A DNA stretch of 14,320 bases. Source: DATKKX01 sp035542775 (GTDB lineage Bacteria > Planctomycetota > Phycisphaerae > UBA1845 > UTPLA1). Position numbers and translations under genes: made by a program. The stretch lies in contig DATKKX010000202.1 in NCBI GenBank assembly GCA_035542775.1, positions 1-14,320 on the forward strand, given 5' to 3'. Position 1 is the first letter of the stretch. The number at the start of each line of letters is the position of its first letter. The notes under the pieces are model-generated. The model saw nothing but the letters and a program-made list of their open reading frames with translations. It ran no database searches and was not told where the DNA came from. Below are positions 5,914-13,439 of this stretch, in pieces.

Positions 5914-7626
5914 CTACCCCGCCAGCAGCGCCGCGCCGCGCTCGCCCAAGGTGTCGCGAAGCTTGGCTAACGCCCGGATCTCGATCTGGCGGACCCGCTC
6001 CTTGCTGAGGCCTAGCTCGGATCCGATCTCATCGAGCGTCTTCGTCGCGCCAACGCCCCCCAGGCCGTAATGCCGTTCGAGAATCGATCGCTCGCGGTCA
6101 TCCAGTCCCTGCAAGCCGCCGGCAACCGTGGACCGGATGGCCTCGGCGGCCGCCTCCCGGTCCTCGCGAGTCTCGCGATGATCGCGGGCGTCCGCGAGCA
6201 ACTCGTCGTGGCCGGTCTGGAAGCGGCCCTCGCGCGTCATCTCATCCGGGATCGACCGTGCGTAGCCCCGCATGATGGCCCACGAGCCGTACGTGCTGAA
6301 GCGGAAGCCTTTGGCATAATCGAACTTCTCAACCGCCCGTATCAATGCCAGGTTCCCGTCGCTGACCAGCTCGAACAGGTTCGCCGTCGGGCGACCGTGC
6401 AGATGACGCCGGGCGATGCTGACCACCAGCCGCAGATTCGCCTGGATGATGCGGTTCTTGAGGGTGAGTGCCCGGTCGCGGAGCTCCTCGATGGCCGTGA
6501 TGTCCCGGTCGGACGACGATTCCGGCGACGCCGCGACCTTCTGCCGCAGGACCTCGGCCTGATGCAGCAGGAAGTTCATCTTCCTGAAGAGATCCCGCTC
6601 TTCCTCCCGGCTCAGCAGCGGCGTTCGATACAGATCCCGCAAATAGGCCGGCAATTCGCTCGGCGTCCGGGCCAACAGGACATCCGAATCACTGTGATGC
6701 TCTTTTTCCCCGGCGGGCGGCCCCTCTCCCAGGATCCGCCTCTCCGCATCCGGAGCGTCAAACGACGGATCATAGATGTACTCGATCGGCTCGGCGGCCA
6801 GCCGGATCGCACGGACCCTGGTCAGGATCCGTCGAATCTCCCCCTCAGGCCGGCCGAAACGCGTCGCCAGTGATCGGATGTCTCCCCCTGCCGCGTAGGA
6901 CTCGTATATCACCGTGCCTTCGTCGATCACTTTGGCCTGCTCGGCCCGATCGAACAGCGCCTCCTGGGGATGTTCTCGATCAAACGCCCGCAGCGTGTAG
7001 CGGATGGTCTCGACGGCCCGGCCCGTCTCCTCCGCAATCCGCGAGGTCACGGCGTGCAGCCCACACCGCTCGGCCGCGACCAGCTCCCGAGCCCGGCTGA
7101 CGATGTAACTCTTCTCGTCGGCGCTCATGAACTGGAACGCCCCGCCGCGCCGGACAAGTTCCCGATTGCGGGAGACGAAGCACTCGACGGTCCGTTCGCT
7201 GAAGGCCAGACACGGCTTGGCCGTGCCGTCGCCGTTTCCGCTCACAAACCAGCAGCCGGCCAACCCGCGATCGCGCCAGCGCGAGATCGTCTTCGTCGAA
7301 ACGTTGAACCGCCGGGCCATCGCATCCACGTCATAGAGCCGGCCTTTGGCGAATTGCGCCGGCAAGGGGGTGGCCAGGGTGAGCTCATCCAGCAGCTTCA
7401 CGAGGTCCGCGATCGCGTCCGCTCCGTCCAACAGCGAGTCTGCCATTCGACGGGGTCGATAGCCCGTGATCTGGAAGCACACGAAGGAGTATGGGTAATC
7501 CCGGGAAGGCACCATCAGCTCGATGGCGCGCTGGATCCCGATCACCTGGCGGAGCCGATGCCGCAAAGGCGACAGCGTCAACTCGTGCGCGAGTTGGGCA
7601 ATCTCCTGGCAACGGTACGGTTTCAT
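5914..7626 (-). CDS. Sigma-70 family RNA polymerase sigma factor with N-terminal HTH extension
   Basis: A 570-residue sigma factor. Residues 1-300 are an unusual extension with three HTH-like segments: a MerR/excisionase-type one at 98-122 (DVDAMARRFNVSTKTISRWR), one at about 169-213 (SRIAEETGRAVETIRYTLRAF), and one at about 233-275 (IRSLATRFGRPEGEIRRILTR). Then come region 1.2 (324-352, LPAYLRDLYRTPLLSREEER), region 2 (395-462, NLRLVVSIARRHLHGR, EKFDYAKGFRFSTYGSW) and region 4 (505-560, LDEIGSELGLSKERVRQIEIRAL). Only about 45 residues separate regions 2 and 4, too few for a normal sigma-3 domain. In region 2.4, positions aligned to E. coli W434, Q437 and T440 are A450, R453 and A456, while W433 and R441 are kept. 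The ATG at 7626 is chosen for GGAGG five bases upstream; a GTG at 7701 is poorly placed. Probably an alternative, class-specific sigma, not the housekeeping factor. Confidence 0.9.
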   Translation of the reverse strand: MKPYRCQEIAQLAHELTLSPLRHRLRQVIGIQRAIELMVPSRDYPYSFVCFQITGYRPRRMADSLLDGADAIADLVKLLDELTLATPLPAQFAKGRLYDVDAMARRFNVSTKTISRWRDRGLAGCWFVSGNGDGTAKPCLAFSERTVECFVSRNRELVRRGGAFQFMSADEKSYIVSRARELVAAERCGLHAVTSRIAEETGRAVETIRYTLRAFDREHPQEALFDRAEQAKVIDEGTVIYESYAAGGDIRSLATRFGRPEGEIRRILTRVRAIRLAAEPIEYIYDPSFDAPDAERRILGEGPPAGEKEHHSDSDVLLARTPSELPAYLRDLYRTPLLSREEERDLFRKMNFLLHQAEVLRQKVAASPESSSDRDITAIEELRDRALTLKNRIIQANLRLVVSIARRHLHGRPTANLFELVSDGNLALIRAVEKFDYAKGFRFSTYGSWAIMRGYARSIPDEMTREGRFQTGHDELLADARDHRETREDREAAAEAIRSTVAGGLQGLDDRERSILERHYGLGGVGATKTLDEIGSELGLSKERVRQIEIRALAKLRDTLGERGAALLAG

Positions 7627-8139
7627 CTTGGCCTCCACCCAGGCGGGCAACTCTTGGCGGCGTTCGGGGAGGGCTGGAAGGAAGCGGGTCCTTCGCCACA
7701 CCTCAATCCCGGCAGGTTCGTAGCTGACGGCGCGCCACCGATGGGACGTAGCCTATCGGCACCGCTCACCCGCAGGGTCAGGGCACATTGTTGGCGCACT
7801 CCGCCCGCGGATCCGTCTGCTATATTATCGCCCGCTCGGGTGGCAGAAGTCAACATCCGATACAAAATAACGACTCCTCCGCTCCATTGGCACGCCAGCG
7901 TCCGGGGGAGGCAGCGCGCGGGCCCCTGGAGCCGCCCCGGCGGCCTGACAGCCGCGGCGGTCGGCTCGGTACGCGGGTTTGAACACGCCATTGCCGTCAT
8001 GCTGCCCAAGATGGAGCCGCCAGGTTGCCAGTACGCCCGGTCGCCCTCCTGGACAGGTGGAGCCCTCCAAATGATCATGCTTCTCCGCTAGGATTGTGGG
8101 GTTTGAAGACCCCGGTTTTGTACTTTCAGGTGATAAGAC
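7627..8139. other. 513-bp intergenic region between divergent genes
   Basis: It separates the minus-strand sigma gene from the plus-strand DUF1015 gene. Besides the minus promoter and its long leader, the leader holds a possible CCGAT/ATCGG stem. On the plus side there is a GC hairpin, GCGGC/GCCGC (7940-7955), and just before the DUF1015 gene a short GGGG/CCCC stem (8098-8113). No convincing plus-strand promoter, small gene or known riboswitch was recognised. Open frames here are short and lack family features or good ribosome sites. Confidence 0.5.
7824..7853 (-). promoter_or_regulatory. Sigma-70 type promoter of the HTH-extended sigma gene
   Basis: On the minus strand, TTGACT (7853-7848, 5 of 6) is followed after 18 bp by GATAAT (7829-7824, 5 of 6). 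The start would be near 7817, giving a leader of about 190 nt before the ATG at 7626. It is the best promoter-like match noticed in the window and points to the sigma gene. Housekeeping-type boxes suggest constitutive transcription, with the long leader left for other control. Confidence 0.6.
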
Positions 8140-9432
8140 ATGGCAGAAATACAGCCGTTCCGAGCAATCCGTTACACGCAACCCGATATCAGCGACCTCA
8201 TCGCTCCGCCTTACGACATTCTGAACGAGGCTGACAAGGCGGCTTTGCTCCGCAAGGATGATCACAATATCGTCGCCGTCGATCTACCGCATTTGCCGCC
8301 CAAGTCCGCCGGCCCCGACCACGCATATGCACGGGCGGCCGGTGACCTGACCAGTTGGCTGGACATTCGCACCTTGGCACGTGACGACGCCCCCGCCATC
8401 TATGCCTACCACCAGACCTACCGCCTCGGCGGCAAGACCCTGACCAGAAAGAAGTTCTTCGCCCGACTGCGGCTCGAACCCTTCGGCACCGGCAAGGTCT
8501 TCCCGCACGAGCAGACCTTCGGCGGCCCCAAGGAGGATCGCCTCAAGCTGACCATCGCCACGCGCTGCAACATCAGCCCGATTTTCGGCCTCTATCCCGA
8601 TTCACAGAACGAGATCGCCGCCCTCATCGAGGAGGGCATCGACCCGAGGAGGCCGGAGCAGCGGGGCATACTCGACGGCGTTGAGAATAAGCTGTGGGCT
8701 CTGACCGATCTCGATCTCATCGGCGACATACAGTCCAAGATGGCCGACAAGGCGATCTTCATCGCCGACGGGCACCACCGCTATGGCACGGGACTCAACT
8801 TCCGCCAGTACATGATCGAAGAGATGGGCCCCGTGGATGAGGAGGATCCCATCAACTTCGTCCTGGCGGTGTTCTGCGGCATGGAAGATCCCGGCGCCAC
8901 CATTCAGCCCTATTTTCGCAGCATCGCGGAATTGCCCGGAATCAGGTCGGCGGACGTGCAGGCCGCGTTATCAGGCATGTTCGTCTGGAAGAAAGTGGAC
9001 AAGCCCGCGAGTACCGAAAAGCTCGCCAAGCTGCTGTCGTCAACCAACCCGCAGGCGTTCGCGTTCTATTTCCCCAAGGAAGACCACTGCGCGACGCTGA
9101 CCCCGAAGAGCGAGGACATGCTTGCGTCCTTCGAGCCAGAGCGCAACCCGGCCTGGCGGATGCTGCCCTATTCGATCCTGCATCGCTACGTGCTCGACGA
9201 AGTCATCGGACCGAAGTTCTGCAAGGGCAAGGCCCCGACGATGCACTATCACAAGACCATGGAGGACGCGATCAACGATGCACGGGATTGCAGCGGCATC
9301 GCCGTGCTCATGCCCGCCACGACGATGGCCCAGCTCCGCGACATCTGCACCGCCGGCGAGCTGATGCCGCAGAAGTCGACGTACTTCTACCCGAAGCTGG
9401 CGACGGGCATGGTCATTAATCCGCTGTATTGA
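8140..9432 (+). CDS. DUF1015 family protein
   Basis: A 430-residue soluble protein that carries the DUF1015 signatures throughout: IQPFRAIRY near the N-terminus with IAPPYDIL (21-28), HEQTFGGPKEDRLKL (123-137) followed by SPIFGLYPD, and the strongly conserved IADGHHRYGTGLNFR (208-222). The His-rich and GPKxDR motifs look like an active or ligand-binding site, but the reaction is not established to my knowledge and I assign none. Length is normal for the family and no signal peptide or membrane helix is present. The ATG at 8140 has AGGTGA six bases upstream, and the family usually starts at this point. It is followed after 54 bp by the helical protein gene on the same strand, so the two probably share a transcript. 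Confidence 0.93.
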   Translation: MAEIQPFRAIRYTQPDISDLIAPPYDILNEADKAALLRKDDHNIVAVDLPHLPPKSAGPDHAYARAAGDLTSWLDIRTLARDDAPAIYAYHQTYRLGGKTLTRKKFFARLRLEPFGTGKVFPHEQTFGGPKEDRLKLTIATRCNISPIFGLYPDSQNEIAALIEEGIDPRRPEQRGILDGVENKLWALTDLDLIGDIQSKMADKAIFIADGHHRYGTGLNFRQYMIEEMGPVDEEDPINFVLAVFCGMEDPGATIQPYFRSIAELPGIRSADVQAALSGMFVWKKVDKPASTEKLAKLLSSTNPQAFAFYFPKEDHCATLTPKSEDMLASFEPERNPAWRMLPYSILHRYVLDEVIGPKFCKGKAPTMHYHKTMEDAINDARDCSGIAVLMPATTMAQLRDICTAGELMPQKSTYFYPKLATGMVINPLY

Positions 9433-9486
9433 GGACCGGCGGGAATCTTTGCCTCGCTGCCGGCAATCCAGTCTGGGAGACCTGTC

Positions 9487-10095
9487 ATGAGCCTGTTCAA
9501 GTCGTCCGAAGACCGCCGCATTGAGCGCGACATCAAGATCCGCCAGGGAATCCGACGGATCGAAAAGGCCATTGCCGAGCAGAACAAGTTCACGGATGAA
9601 TTCGTGAAGAACGCCCGACGGGCCAAGCAGATTGGAGACCAGAACCAATACGTCTTCATCCGCAATTCGCTGAAGAAGACCGCCACCGTGAAGAAGATCC
9701 TGGAACGGCAGCTTCTGGCGGTGAAGAACGCCCTGGTCATCAAGCGGCAGGCCGAGGCGGCCACCGATTTCGCCGGGGCCATGGGCACCATGGCCCGCGA
9801 GATCAGCCGCATGTTCGGCGAGACCGACCTGGCCAAGACGCAGCTCGACTGGGAGAAGGCCATGGCCCAGTCACAGACCATGGAAGAGCGGATGAGCATG
9901 TTCCTGGAAACGGTGGAGGATGTCGCCGCCCAGGACACCGCAGCCACGCCGGCGGAGGTCATCACCGATCAGGAGATCGACGCCATGATCGAGGCCGAAG
10001 CCGAAGCCGAGCACGCCAAGGACATGGACGAATTGGAGGCCCTGAAGGCCGAATTGAACGCCGTGAAGGACAAGGGGGAGAAGGAAGGCAAGTAG
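9487..10095 (+). CDS. Helical coiled-coil protein with ESCRT-III/Snf7-like layout
   Basis: A 202-residue protein, helical almost throughout, with no signal peptide or transmembrane segment. The likely arrangement is an amphipathic N-terminus (MSLFKSSEDRR), a long helix (about 8-48), a turn at GDQNQY (50-55), a second long helix to about 93, shorter helices at 96-110 and 113-148, and a terminal acidic helix (160-193, ITDQEIDAMIEAEAEAE). By my count residues 1-90 carry about 23 Lys/Arg to 11 Asp/Glu, and 111-202 about 9 to 26, so it is basic in front and acidic behind. This helical-hairpin, two-charge plan, with a short acidic helix near the C-terminus, is the hallmark of Snf7/CdvB ESCRT-III proteins. 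It lacks the usual PspA/Vipp1 beginning. Homology is inferred by pattern only; a generic coiled-coil protein is the alternative. GGGAG seven bases upstream supports the ATG at 9487. Confidence 0.8.
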   Translation: MSLFKSSEDRRIERDIKIRQGIRRIEKAIAEQNKFTDEFVKNARRAKQIGDQNQYVFIRNSLKKTATVKKILERQLLAVKNALVIKRQAEAATDFAGAMGTMAREISRMFGETDLAKTQLDWEKAMAQSQTMEERMSMFLETVEDVAAQDTAATPAEVITDQEIDAMIEAEAEAEHAKDMDELEALKAELNAVKDKGEKEGK

Positions 10096-10378
10096 CATAT
10101 CTCGCCGGAGCCGCCCGCCAGGTAGCGACGGCCGCCCCTGGCCGACGTGAGAGCAAGAAGCAGCCCAACAGGGATCGCTTAACAAAAGACGACAACTTCT
10201 CCCCCGGTTTTTCCACTACCCGTTCCGCGTTTCCTCTAAGCCGCACAGCAGAAAGGAGAGAGCGAGATCGTCTGGAGGACAGAAGCGCCACAGTAATAGG
10301 AACCCCCTGCCCCGGCGGGCGGAAACGCGGTAATATAAGTTATCGTTCCCGGCCCTGACCGATCGGAGCACCCAGGCG
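10096..10378. other. 283-bp intergenic region before the ABC exporter operon
   Basis: Past the stop at 10095 there is a 6-bp stem, GCCAGG/CCTGGC (10117-10142), without a U-tract, so at best a weak terminator. Before the exporter operon an AT-rich patch, TAATATAAG (10331-10339), is the only -10-like element; no matching -35 box is present 16-18 bp upstream. An imperfect inverted repeat, GGAAACG/CGTTCC, flanks it and could be an operator. Nothing coding was seen. Confidence 0.4.
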
Positions 10379-11590
10379 ATGAGTCCGGACAAGAAGGCCC
10401 TCGATGGACTGCGAATCGACCGCACGGACGCCCCGCGCCGTCGATTACCGGTTGCGGTGCTGGCCACGGCGGTAGCGGTGATCGCGGTGGCCGCCGGCCT
10501 GGTCTGGTGGCTCACCCGGCCGAAGCCTGTGGTCGTCCGCACGTTCGTCGTTCAGGAGGCGGCATCGGGCGGCGAGAAGACCCTGCTCAATGCCTCCGGC
10601 TACGTCACGGCGCGACGCGAGGCAACCGTTTCCTCCAAGGTCACGGGCAAGGTGATCGAAGTCCTCGTCGAGGAGGGGATGCGCGTCGAAGAAGGCGACG
10701 TCCTGGCTCGGCTCGACGCCTCCAACGTGGAGAGAAGCCTTCATTTGGCTCAGGCGCAGTTGGAATCCGCCCGTAAGGCGCTGGGCGAGACCAGGGCCAA
10801 TCTCGATCAGGCCGAGCGCGATCTGCGACGGATCTCCCGCCTGGCCGAGGAGCATAATGCCAGCCAGGTGGAGTTGGATCGAGCGGAGACCGACCAGATG
10901 GCGCTGGCCGCGAGGCTGGAGCGGCAAACAGCCGACGTCGCGGTGAGCGAACGCGAAGCGGCTCTCTGGGAGCAGCAGCTCGACGACACCATCATTCGCG
11001 CCCCCTTCGGCGGCATCGTCACGGCCAAAAACGCCCAGGCGGGCGAGATGATCTCCCCGATGTCGGTCGGGGGGTTCACTCGCACCGGCATTTGCACCCT
11101 CGTGGACATGGATTCACTGGAAATCGAAGTGGACGTAAGCGAGAGCTACATCAACCGGGTCGAGCCGGGCCAGCCTGTTGAAGCCACGCTCGATTCCTAC
11201 CCCAATTGGCGCATCCCCTGTAAAGTCATCGCCATCATCCCCACCGCTGACCGGCAGAAGGCCACCGTCAAGGTCCGCGTGGGCTTTGACAAGCTCGACC
11301 CCCGAATCCTCCCCGATATGAGCGTCAAGGTCGCGTTTCAGGGCGGCGGCGAGGCGACCGCGGCCCGGCCGGGCCTGACCATCCCCAAGGCGGCTGTTCG
11401 CCAACGCGACGGGCGGGACATCGTGTGGATCGTCCGCAACGGCAGAGTCGAGCGGCGCGCCGTGACGGTGGGCACGACCCGGCGCGACGAGGTAACCATC
11501 GCCGCCGGACTGAGCGGCGGCGATCGAGTCGTCATGGATGGCCCGGACACCCTGGCCGAAGGCGTAAAGGTCACAGAGGCGAAGCAATGA
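10379..11590 (+). CDS. MacA/HlyD-like periplasmic adaptor (membrane fusion protein)
   Basis: A 403-residue adaptor of tripartite ABC or RND pumps. One N-terminal transmembrane helix lies at about 24-46 (PVAVLATAVAVIAVAAGLVWWL). It is followed by the first half of a lipoyl/barrel-sandwich domain (NASGYVTARREATVSSKVTG, VEEGMRVEEGDVLARLDA) and a helical hairpin of alternating charged heptads (about 115-205). The second lipoyl half (DTIIRAPFGGIVTAKNAQAGEMISP) leads into a beta-barrel and membrane-proximal domain (LTIPKAAVRQRDGRDIVWIV, then GLSGGDRVVMDG). It links an inner-membrane ABC transporter to the periplasm and possibly an outer-membrane channel. The stop overlaps the ATPase start (ATGA), the first of three 4-base couplings in this operon. 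The ATG at 10379 has only a weakly placed GGAG, but the cytoplasmic leader and helix fit. Substrate unknown. Confidence 0.92.
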   Translation: MSPDKKALDGLRIDRTDAPRRRLPVAVLATAVAVIAVAAGLVWWLTRPKPVVVRTFVVQEAASGGEKTLLNASGYVTARREATVSSKVTGKVIEVLVEEGMRVEEGDVLARLDASNVERSLHLAQAQLESARKALGETRANLDQAERDLRRISRLAEEHNASQVELDRAETDQMALAARLERQTADVAVSEREAALWEQQLDDTIIRAPFGGIVTAKNAQAGEMISPMSVGGFTRTGICTLVDMDSLEIEVDVSESYINRVEPGQPVEATLDSYPNWRIPCKVIAIIPTADRQKATVKVRVGFDKLDPRILPDMSVKVAFQGGGEATAARPGLTIPKAAVRQRDGRDIVWIVRNGRVERRAVTVGTTRRDEVTIAAGLSGGDRVVMDGPDTLAEGVKVTEAKQ

Positions 11591-12285
11591 GCAACAGCAA
11601 CGGTGCCCTCGTACATGTCGAGGACGTCGACAAGACTTTCCATCGCGGATCGGAAGAGATCCACGTTTTGTCCGGTTTGAACCTTGAAGTACCCCGCGGC
11701 GAGTTTCTGGCCCTGATGGGGCCGTCCGGCTCCGGCAAAACCACGCTATTGAACCTGATCGGCGGCCTGGACCGGGTGACCCGCGGGTCGGTGAGGGTCG
11801 GCGGCGACCGCGTGGACCAGATGTCCAACCGGCAACTGGCCGCCTGGCGCTCGCGGCACGTGGGCTTCGTGTTCCAGTTTTACAACCTGCTCCCGGTGCT
11901 CACGGCCGACCGCAACATCGAGCTGCCTCTGCTCCTCACCCACCTCTCCAAGGCCGAGCGTCGCCAGCACGTAGACACGGCCCTCCAGGTCGTCGGCCTG
12001 ACGCATCGCAGCCGGCATTACCCGCGCACGCTCTCCGGCGGTGAACAGCAGCGGGCCGGGATCGCCCGGGCCATCGTCACCGATCCGACCTTGCTGCTCT
12101 GCGATGAGCCCACCGGCGACCTCGATCGCAAGTCCGGTGATGAAGTTCTGGACTTGCTGCAGGCATTGAACCGCGAACACGGCAAGACCATCATCATGGT
12201 CACGCATGATCCACACGCCTCGGCGCGGGCGACGCGGATCGTGCACCTGGACAAGGGCCAGCTCTTCGCGGAGAAGCCGCAATGA
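11587..12285 (+). CDS. ABC transporter ATPase, MacB/LolD type
   Basis: A 232-residue nucleotide-binding subunit with every ABC motif: Walker A GPSGSGKT (45-52), Q-loop Q97 in FVFQFYNLLPVLT, signature LSGGEQQR (149-156), Walker B LLLCDEP (169-175) with catalytic E174, D-loop GDLD, and switch histidine H207 (VTHD). The sequence FQFYNLLPVLTADRNIELP is typical of the MacB/LolD/FtsE group that pairs with FtsX-fold permeases in mechanotransmission. The ATG at 11587 overlaps the adaptor stop and has GAGG seven bases upstream; in-frame codons back to 11425 lie inside the adaptor gene. It is separate from the permease, unlike fused MacB. The stop overlaps the next ATG. Confidence 0.96.
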   Translation: MSNSNGALVHVEDVDKTFHRGSEEIHVLSGLNLEVPRGEFLALMGPSGSGKTTLLNLIGGLDRVTRGSVRVGGDRVDQMSNRQLAAWRSRHVGFVFQFYNLLPVLTADRNIELPLLLTHLSKAERRQHVDTALQVVGLTHRSRHYPRTLSGGEQQRAGIARAIVTDPTLLLCDEPTGDLDRKSGDEVLDLLQALNREHGKTIIMVTHDPHASARATRIVHLDKGQLFAEKPQ

Positions 12286-13439
12286 AATACTTCTCCCTGA
12301 TCTGGTCCAACCTGAAGCGAAAGAAGCTGCGGACGTCGCTGACGCTGCTGTCGATCTTCGTCGCCTTCGTCCTGTTCGGCCTGCTGTGCACCATCAAAGA
12401 GGCCTTCACCGGCGGCGTCAGCATGGCCGGCGCCGACCGGCTCATCGTCCGCCACAAAGTATCGCTCATCATGAATCTTCCGGCCAGCTACGGGCCTCGA
12501 ATGCAACAGCTTCCCGGCGTGGCCTCCACCTGCCATTGGACCTGGTTCAACGGCATCTACCAGAACGAGCCGAAGAACTTCTTCGGCAGCTTTCCCGTCG
12601 AGCCGGAGCCATTTCTGGCGATGTTTCCGGAGTACGTACTGCCGGAGGAGTACAAGCAGGCCTGGCTCAAGACGCGGACCGGGGCGATCGTCGGACGCAC
12701 TCTCATTGATCGCTTCAAGTGGACAATCGGCGATCGCATTCCGCTTACGTCGCCCATCTGGCCGCGCAAAGGGGAGGAAGCCTGGGAGTTCGAGATTGTC
12801 GGTGTCTATGACGGCGCCAAGAAAGGCACCGATACCTCCGGCTTCTTCTTTCGATACGACTATTTCGACGAGGGCCGCTCGTACGGCGAAGGATCGGTCG
12901 GCTGGTACGCCGTCCGCGTGAAGGACGTTGATCGCGTCGCCGAGGTCGCCAAGGCGATCGACGCCGAATTCGCCAACTCGCCTTATGAAACCAAGGCCGA
13001 GCCGGAAGGCGCCTTCGCCCAGGGCTTCGTCGCCCAGATCGGCAATATCGGCACGATTCTCATCGCCATCCTCAGCGCTGTCTTCTTCACCATCCTGCTC
13101 GTGGCCGGCAATACCATGGCTCAGGCCGTCCGTGAGCGCGTCGAGGAACTGGGCGTTCTGAAGGCGCTGGGCTTCTCCGACGCCCTGGTGCTCGCCCTCA
13201 TCCTCGCCGAGTCCTGCCTGATCGCCGCCGTCGGCGGGCTCGCCGGCCTCGCCGCCGCCTGGCTCTTCACCCTCGGAGGCAGCCCCGTCCCGAGTATCTT
13301 GCCCGTCTTCTACCTGCCGGAGCGGTACTTGCTCGTCGGCGTGGCGATCGTCTTCGCCCTCGGCCTCGTGACGGGCATCCTGCCCGCCCTTCAGGCAATG
13401 CGTCTGCAAGTCGCCGTGGCGCTGAGGAGGCACGCGTGA
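12282..13439 (+). CDS. ABC transporter permease, FtsX/MacB fold
   Basis: A 385-residue inner-membrane permease. A short basic start (NLKRKKLRTS) leads into TM1 (about 17-38, LTLLSIFVAFVLFGLLC). A periplasmic MacB-like core domain follows (about 45-250, with GAIVGRTLIDRFKWTIGDRI and FEIVGVYDGAKKGTD), then the FtsX domain with TM2 (256-276), the coupling helix RERVEELGVLKALGFSDA, TM3 (about 304-330) and TM4 (about 348-368). This is a normal single-module length. ATG at 12282 overlaps the ATPase stop (ATGA). It probably forms a heterodimer with the next permease on a shared ATPase dimer, which is inferred from gene order. Confidence 0.93.
   Translation: MKYFSLIWSNLKRKKLRTSLTLLSIFVAFVLFGLLCTIKEAFTGGVSMAGADRLIVRHKVSLIMNLPASYGPRMQQLPGVASTCHWTWFNGIYQNEPKNFFGSFPVEPEPFLAMFPEYVLPEEYKQAWLKTRTGAIVGRTLIDRFKWTIGDRIPLTSPIWPRKGEEAWEFEIVGVYDGAKKGTDTSGFFFRYDYFDEGRSYGEGSVGWYAVRVKDVDRVAEVAKAIDAEFANSPYETKAEPEGAFAQGFVAQIGNIGTILIAILSAVFFTILLVAGNTMAQAVRERVEELGVLKALGFSDALVLALILAESCLIAAVGGLAGLAAAWLFTLGGSPVPSILPVFYLPERYLLVGVAIVFALGLVTGILPALQAMRLQVAVALRRHA

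Noticed and set aside
7627..7701. Upstream GTG start (7701) for the sigma factor, adding 25 residues
   Set aside because: Its only SD-like bases sit directly against the GTG, while the ATG at 7626 has GGAGG at five bases.
7940..7955. GC hairpin before the DUF1015 gene as a riboswitch or terminator
   Set aside because: A 5-bp stem in very GC-rich DNA without a T-run or any recognised riboswitch core.
6970..8091. 373-codon plus-strand frame antisense to the sigma gene
   Set aside because: It is the mirror of a recognised sigma factor extending by chance into the intergenic region.
12018..13433. 471-codon open frame on the minus strand across the ATPase end and first permease
   Set aside because: It lies antisense to two clear ABC genes, is made mostly of Asp, Glu, Gly and Ala as expected for mirrored GC-rich codons, and shows no domain.
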